In this document: in pieces, positions 55,998-62,200 of the stretch
Layout of the letters: the number at the start of each line of letters is the position of its first letter
Numbering within the stretch: position 1 is the first letter of the stretch
Source of the DNA: UBA10646 sp003456175
GTDB taxonomy: Bacteria; Bacteroidota; Bacteroidia; Chitinophagales; Chitinophagaceae
Assembly: GCA_031976225.1 (NCBI GenBank)
Contig: DALYLQ010000001.1
Span: forward strand, 150,413 to 214,412
Direction of reading: 5' to 3'
DNA: 64,000 nucleotides
Made by a program: the position numbers and the translations under genes
The notes under the pieces: model-generated
Database searches by the model: none
The model's input: only the letters and a program-made list of their open reading frames with translations
What the model was told of the DNA's origin: nothing

Positions 55998-57146
55998 ATG
56001 TTCAAACAACAGGTCCGCTATTTATTAATTACTACCAGCATTATTTGTACGCAAGCATGTAATACAACAACAAAAGACGAGGCAATCACTAACGATACTT
56101 CGGTTTCATGTATGTCTGTTCCGGCAAGGTTTGGTAACAACACAAGTATAGACAGTATCACCAGCAATGGTGATACTACTTTTCATAATATGGTGTTCAT
56201 CCCGGGAGGCACCTTCGATATGGGGGCAGATAATGATCAGGCATCGTCAGATGAGTATCCAAAACATAAAGTAAAGGTGTCGCCCTTTTACATGGATATC
56301 ACTGAGGTTACGAATGCCGCGTTTAAAAAATTTGTAGATGCTACTGGTTATGTTACCATCGCAGAACGCATACCCGATTGGGAAGAACTTCGAAAAGAGT
56401 TACCAGCCGGTACACCTAAGCCGCCAGATAGTTTGCTCGTAGCTGCCTCACTGGTTTTTTTTCCTACAAACACTGCGGTTAATTTGAATGATTATTCACA
56501 ATGGTGGCGTTGGCTCAAAGGTGCGAATTGGCGCCACCCTCAAGGGCCAGGAAGTAGCATTGAAGGAAAAGATAATTACCCTGTAGTGCATATCAGTTGG
56601 TTTGATGCAATGGCTTATTGCAAGTGGGCTGGTAAGCGATTACCTACAGAAGCCGAATGGGAATTTGCAGCTCGTGGTGGTCTTGCCAATAACATTTATC
56701 CTTGGGGTAATGAGCATGTTGCAAAAGGTGCAACAAAAGCAAATTATTGGGAAGGTAAGTTTCCATATGCTAATGATGAAAAAGATGGCTATACAAGAGC
56801 TGCGCCAGTAGCCATGTTTAAACCTAATGGTTACGGTTTGCATGATATGGCGGGGGATGTGTGGGNNNNNNNNNNNNNNNNNNNNNNNNNNNNNNNNNNN
56901 NNNAGCGATTGGTATCATCATAACTATTACGCTACAATCGCTGAGGGTGTCACTGAAAACCCTCAAGGTGCTATGAAAGCTTTAGATCCTCAAGAACCAC
57001 ATACACCTAAGCGTAGCTTGCGTGGTGGTAGCTTTTTATGTAACGATAGTTATTGTAGTGGGTATCGTGTATCAAGGCGTATGAAAAGTAGCCCCGATAC
57101 AGGACTAGAACATACCGGTTTCAGATGCGTGAAAGATGTTAAGTAA
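55998..57146 (+). CDS. Formylglycine-generating enzyme (sulfatase maturase), with assembly gap
   Basis: This SUMF1-family enzyme oxidises the active-site Cys of sulfatases to formylglycine. Both active-site cysteines are present: Cys348 and Cys353 in GGSFLCNDSYCSGYR (numbering includes Ns), spaced as in the known aerobic enzymes. Other blocks are FIPGGTFDMGADN, ITEVTNAAFKKFVDATGY, VHISWFDAMAYCKWAGKRLPTEAEWE (shown as VHISWFDAMAYC and KWAGKRLPTEAEWE) and TGLEHTGFRC. The N-terminus (TSIICTQAC) suggests a lipoprotein. The run of 38 Ns at 56866-56903 lies between GDVW and SDWY, where the family has only about three residues. It ends a locus with four cysteine-type sulfatases and probably activates them. 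Confidence 0.93.
   Translation: MFKQQVRYLLITTSIICTQACNTTTKDEAITNDTSVSCMSVPARFGNNTSIDSITSNGDTTFHNMVFIPGGTFDMGADNDQASSDEYPKHKVKVSPFYMDITEVTNAAFKKFVDATGYVTIAERIPDWEELRKELPAGTPKPPDSLLVAASLVFFPTNTAVNLNDYSQWWRWLKGANWRHPQGPGSSIEGKDNYPVVHISWFDAMAYCKWAGKRLPTEAEWEFAARGGLANNIYPWGNEHVAKGATKANYWEGKFPYANDEKDGYTRAAPVAMFKPNGYGLHDMAGDVWXXXXXXXXXXXXXSDWYHHNYYATIAEGVTENPQGAMKALDPQEPHTPKRSLRGGSFLCNDSYCSGYRVSRRMKSSPDTGLEHTGFRCVKDVK
56866..56903. other. Run of 38 Ns (assembly gap)
   Basis: Lies inside the FGE gene. In related proteins only about three residues separate the flanking GDVW and SDWY, so the run is probably longer than the missing DNA. Confidence 0.95.
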
Positions 57147-57170
57147 CATTTATTGTCACAAGCGTATTAT

Positions 57171-57183
57171 CATTTACGTAAGT
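57171..57183 (+). repeat. Dispersed hairpin element, 13-mer form
   Basis: CATTTACGTAAGT, 24 bp after the FGE stop and before the terminator. Confidence 0.8.
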
Positions 57184-57220
57184 ATAGATATAATATAATA
57201 GTGGCCTTAATGGCATAAAG

Positions 57221-57248
57221 AAAAGCCTCCAGTACTGGAGGCTTTTTT
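57221..57248. terminator. Terminator at the end of the utilisation locus
   Basis: Perfect palindrome with 13-bp arms (AAAAGCCTCCAGT and its complement) and a T run; it serves the FGE gene and probably also the convergent gene at 57305. Confidence 0.9.
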
Positions 57249-57304
57249 CATAGTTGGATTTGATTGCTAAAACTGACGATTGCTATTTTATGATAATCAT
57301 TTAT

Positions 57305-58822
57305 TTATGGTAATATTTTTACTTGCGTAAATAAGCCGTCGTTGGTACGAAGCGTGATGATGCCCATTTGCTTAATACTGTTCATTGGAATACTCATTTG
57401 ATTATAGCCAGTATTCAAAATGGTTTGTTTGCTGTAAAGTATGCTACCAGCAGTATTGGTATACATAAGTTGAGCATTGATTGTACTACTTACTTCTATT
57501 CCTATTACAACTTCAGTAGCGGTTTGCTTTACAATTTTGATATTCCCGTTATTGGTTCCATTAATTACAGATACAATCTTCGATAATGATACACTACCAT
57601 CTACATCTACTTGTTGTAATTGGTATAGATTTTTACCTTTTAGGGGTTGCTTATCTTCAAAGCTATAATTGTTAACAGCTGATGCATTAATTGCAGCACT
57701 TACAGTACCTATAGTTACAAATTTTCCATCAGCACCTGCTCTAAGTATATTGAAATGCTTGTTGTTTCTTTCTTGTGTAGTAGACCAATGAATACTTACT
57801 GTATGTTTTTGAAGTGCGGCATTAAAACTTAATAACTGTACTGGCAGAGAGGTTCCTGCAATACTATTGATGGTAATAGGTGTAGTTGCACCGCCACTAG
57901 GGTTAGTAGTAGCAACACCATTCCACACGCCATTAGCACTGGTGTTATTGTTGGGAGCATNNNNNNNNNNNNNAAGAGTAGCATCACTGTTATAAAACGT
58001 AATCGCTTTTATACCACCTGTAAGTGTATTAGGAACGATTGCAGCCCAGCTGCCGCTTACACCATCTACACTTGCGTAAAGCAGTGGATTTTCCCACCAG
58101 CCTGTGCCACCTTCGCTGAAGCCATTGCTTTCAGTAAAAGTGCAATAGATAGGGCGCCCTTTAGCAGCTTCGTTGTCGTAGATAGCTACCATCTTTTCAT
58201 CGCCAACGTTAGAAGTGCCGAGTAATCCGGTACAACCATTATTGTCGTTAGTAGTAGTAGAATAATCAAGTAGTTTAATGGTAGATGTTGTTCTGTACGA
58301 TTGTGTAAGTGTTGTACCACCAGCACCATTATTTAGATGTACGTAGAAATATACATCGCTACCTACTGCTTGTTGTGTAGCATTTGCTGTAGGTACACAA
58401 CCAAACCATCCAGTGAAAGTGCCATTGGCATCTGCTGTGAATCTGGCATGATAAGAAGATGATGTGTTAATTAAAACATCATTATTTAATTCAGAAGAGT
58501 TGATGGCCTTTGTTACAGCAAGCCCAGTAATACTGCCATGTAATGGTGTAGGTGCATTCCTAATGTTGTACATGTTGCCCGGAGCTTGCGTGGTATTAAG
58601 ATTGTTGGTACTCGACATGCCCACCATGTAGCGATATTGTGCATTAGGAGTAAGACCAGTAAGTTTTAGTCTACATACAAATGGTAATCGGTTGGCAAGC
58701 GTACCTCCAGCGTAAGCATAGCTAGGTAGCAATACTTCGTCGGTAGTAGGGATAATTGTTTGGGCTTGTATACTACTTACGTAAAAGATAGCAGCAACAA
58801 AGAGTGAGTAAATCTTTTTCAT
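57305..58822 (-). CDS. Secreted T9SS cargo protein of unknown activity (assembly gap inside)
   Basis: The 505-codon gene, counted from the ATG at 58822, starts with a signal peptide (YSLFVAAIFYVSSIQAQ). An ATG at 58855 is less likely. The first 330 residues are beta-rich with no motif I can name (RYMVGMSSTNN, GSDVYFYVHLNNG). Residues of about 335-430 are the LPVQLLSFNAALQKHTVSIHWS segment found in many Bacteroidota surface proteins, and the C-terminus is a T9SS sorting domain. Thirteen Ns at 57961-57973 interrupt it. It is convergent with the FGE gene. Dispersed 13-mers at 57321, 58070 and 58775 encode FTQVK, YASV and FYVSS. Confidence 0.78.
   Translation of the reverse strand: MKKIYSLFVAAIFYVSSIQAQTIIPTTDEVLLPSYAYAGGTLANRLPFVCRLKLTGLTPNAQYRYMVGMSSTNNLNTTQAPGNMYNIRNAPTPLHGSITGLAVTKAINSSELNNDVLINTSSSYHARFTADANGTFTGWFGCVPTANATQQAVGSDVYFYVHLNNGAGGTTLTQSYRTTSTIKLLDYSTTTNDNNGCTGLLGTSNVGDEKMVAIYDNEAAKGRPIYCTFTESNGFSEGGTGWWENPLLYASVDGVSGSWAAIVPNTLTGGIKAITFYNSDATLXXXXXAPNNNTSANGVWNGVATTNPSGGATTPITINSIAGTSLPVQLLSFNAALQKHTVSIHWSTTQERNNKHFNILRAGADGKFVTIGTVSAAINASAVNNYSFEDKQPLKGKNLYQLQQVDVDGSVSLSKIVSVINGTNNGNIKIVKQTATEVVIGIEVSSTINAQLMYTNTAGSILYSKQTILNTGYNQMSIPMNSIKQMGIITLRTNDGLFTQVKILP
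57961..57973. other. Run of 13 Ns (assembly gap)
   Basis: Interrupts the T9SS cargo gene at 57305-58822. The frame stays open through it. Confidence 0.95.
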
Positions 58823-59288
58823 GTACAGAAAGTTTTGGCAATGAATGTTTAGCAAACGTTATTCCGATGCATTTGCAGCAACTCAAAATGAAAGTAATAC
58901 CCACACACTAACACTAATAGTGCAATTATTTAATTGAAATATTACATCCCTAGAAATGAACTATTGAACCCCAATACATAACTACAATGAAGTGGTATGT
59001 AGTGCTATAATCAAGACTGATTCGATACTAACGTAGCAATAGCAAGCATTTAACAATACGTAAATAAAGATGTGAATTGTAATGTTATTACTTACCAATT
59101 GAATATAACGGTTTCAATATGGGGGGGTAACTGTGTCTACATGTTTTTGGGCTTGGCATTTGAATAGAATGCTAAATAGTTTTAACTCAGTCTTGAGTGA
59201 ACGTCTGCTTGCCAAAGTAAAGTGATGATCAATGCATTGAAGTCATTCGACTATTACTCAGGAGTATACTCACTGTAAACTGCTGTAT
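58823..59288. other. 466-bp divergent intergenic region
   Basis: It separates two divergent T9SS-type genes. No ORF, RNA or terminator is supported. It has a seven-G run (59120-59126) whose reverse complement, TTACCCCCCCATATTG, resembles the C5 motif. No copy of the dispersed hairpin element was found in it. Promoters for both flanking genes are presumably here, but no convincing -33/-7 pair was identified. Confidence 0.5.
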
Positions 59289-62200
59289 ATGAAAAAATTG
59301 ACTTTTTTAGTCTTGGCCTTTTTAGGCTTTTTCGAATTCGTTTATTCACAAACAATATTGCTCAACAGTGCTGGCGATGGTGGCTTTGAAACAGGTGCTA
59401 CTATTGCTGATAATGGGTGGACTGTTGTAAATGGCAACTTATCTTGGTATGTTGGTACTGCAACACTTACTAATGGTTCCTACAGTTTTGCAAGAACAGG
59501 TAATCGTAGTGTATATATTTCAAGTGATGCCACTGCTAATACTTGGTCTGGCGGCAGTGGCGCAACTACTGCAAGCACCTCGCATTTTTACAGAGATATT
59601 ACTTTCCCGCAAGGCAATAAATTAAACACACTAAGCTTTCGTTGGTGTGCAGGTGGTGAAGCTAATACCGATGAAATGCTAGTGTACTTATGTCCAACTA
59701 CACTAACACCAACAGCGGGTAATCCATCTGGAACGGTTGGCATACCTACTTGGTCTGGTACAGGTACTGCTACTTTGTTGGGTCGTTATTTTTCAAGTGC
59801 TACGAGTGGGCAAACCAATACTATTAGCATACCACAATCTGCAATAGGTAATACTAGTAGCAGTAGTACAATGCGATTGGTATTTACATGGAAGAATAAT
59901 GATGCTACAGGAACAGCTCCCGGTGTTGCGATTGATGATATACATCTAATTTCTAATAGTTGTACTGCCAATCCAGTTGCAGGAACGCTAGGTGTTGGGC
60001 CAAGTGGTACCTATGCTACCTTAACAGCTGCTATTAGCGATATTAACAATAGAGGTGTATCGGGTAACGTAATGCTAGAGTTAAATAGCAGTTACGTAAG
60101 TACGGGAGAAACTTTCCCAATTATCCTTACGGGAAATGGTTGTATGGATGTAGCTAACACAGTTACCATTCGTCCTGCTACAGGCGCAAATAGCCTTTCT
60201 ATTACTAGTGCGAATACAACTGCCACAATCGATATCAATGGAGGTGATTATTTCACAATCGATGGGCGGCCTGGCGGTGTAGGTAATCGAGGTGATGCTA
60301 CCAATCTTGCTATTGGTAATACTGCTGGTGCCACAACCCCAACCATAAGATTTATGAACGATGCTACTAATAACACTATTCGTTATATTACTTTAACAGG
60401 TTCATGTACGAATGCTGCTAGCGGTATACTATGGTTTGGTACTACAGCCGACGTTAACGGTAACGATGCAAACACAATTGATAACTGTGATTTGAATGGC
60501 GGTGGCATAGTTGCAAATGTTATTTATGCACTAGGAACCACTAGAGCAACAGCTGCTAATAATAGTGGTATTATTATTCAAAATAATCGTATTAGAGATC
60601 AGTTCATTGCTAGCACTTCCACAAATGGTATGCTTGTATCTCTTGGTAATACAGATTGGACAATCACAGGTAATCACTTCTATCAAACAGCCACACGTAC
60701 ATATAGTGGTTCTATTATTCATTATGCAATTAATATCAGTTCTGCGGGTACCAACTTCACTATTAGCAATAATTTTATAGGCGGTGGTGCTGAAAGCTGT
60801 GGTGGTACAGCATGGACACTTAGTCCAGCATCAGTACAGAACAGATTTATACCAATTGCATGCTCTGTTGGCACTACAACAGCTTCTAATATCCAGGGGA
60901 ATAAAATCGCTAATATTCGTGTAAATACTAACTTCACAACAACGGCTATTCCATCAGCTTTTACAGGTATTTATCTCACAGGCGGACTGATTAACGTAGG
61001 TACTACAAGCCTTAACCTCATCGGTGATACCACTACCACAGGAAATATTATTATATCTGCGAATACAACAAATAACCCCAATTTTACTACTGCTAACGGT
61101 ATTGGTGTTAATGGAGCAACCACAACAGCAAACATTGAAAACAACCGTATTAGTGGTATGTCGCTCATGACTTCAGCAGGTATTTTGCGAGGTATATGGA
61201 TTAATAATACATCCTCTAATAATACGGTTATCAATAATAATCTCATAGGTAGTAATACCACTGCATTTAGCATGCAAGTTACCGCAGGAACAACCAACAC
61301 TAATGTAACGGAGGTAACAGGTATCTTACAAAATTCTGCGAACGGAACATTTACAATTAGCAACAATACACTTGCCAACCTGATGACACCTAATAGTGTT
61401 TCCACTAGCACTTTGTCTTTCATTCGTGGTATTGTAGCAACTGATGGAACCAATAACATCACAGGGAATACACTTAAAAGCTTCACAAGTGCTATAGCTA
61501 ATACAAGTACTACAGCCGCAAATGCTGCTGTTCAAGGCGTACAGCTTAGTGCTGCTAGCGGTACACATACTATCAACAACAATACTATTACAGCACTAAA
61601 TGCCACATCTGCAACGCAAGCAGTAAGTGTAAGCGGTATTATCAATACTAGTGGTGGTACAGTTACTTGTAATGGTAATAAAATTTATAGTATTGGTACA
61701 GCTTCATCTGCTGCTGCGGCCACAGTGAGAGGTATTCATATTACAGCAGGTACAGGTACTTATGCTAATAACATGATTCGCTTGGGTATAAAAGATGATG
61801 GTACCAGCTACACCAATGGTCATGCTATTTATGGTATCGATGAAAGTAATGCTACTAATACAATTGCTTTTAATACCATTTATATCGGTGGCACTGGCGT
61901 AAGCACGAATGCTACGAACACAGTTGCTTTGTTGGCACAGTCAACCAGCAATACACGTCTTATTCGCAATAATATGCTTGTTAACGATCGTCAGAATACT
62001 ACTGGCGGAACAGGCTTACACATCGCTGCACAATACGCAGGAACATTGCCAAACCCTGCTGGCTTAACATTAAGTAACAATATCTATTTCGCCAATACTG
62101 ACGCTAATACCATACGTAATACCAGCAATAGCACCAACTACACGGTGCCCGATTGGCTAACTGCATCAGGTGTAGATGCAAGTAGCATTGCAGCAAGTAA

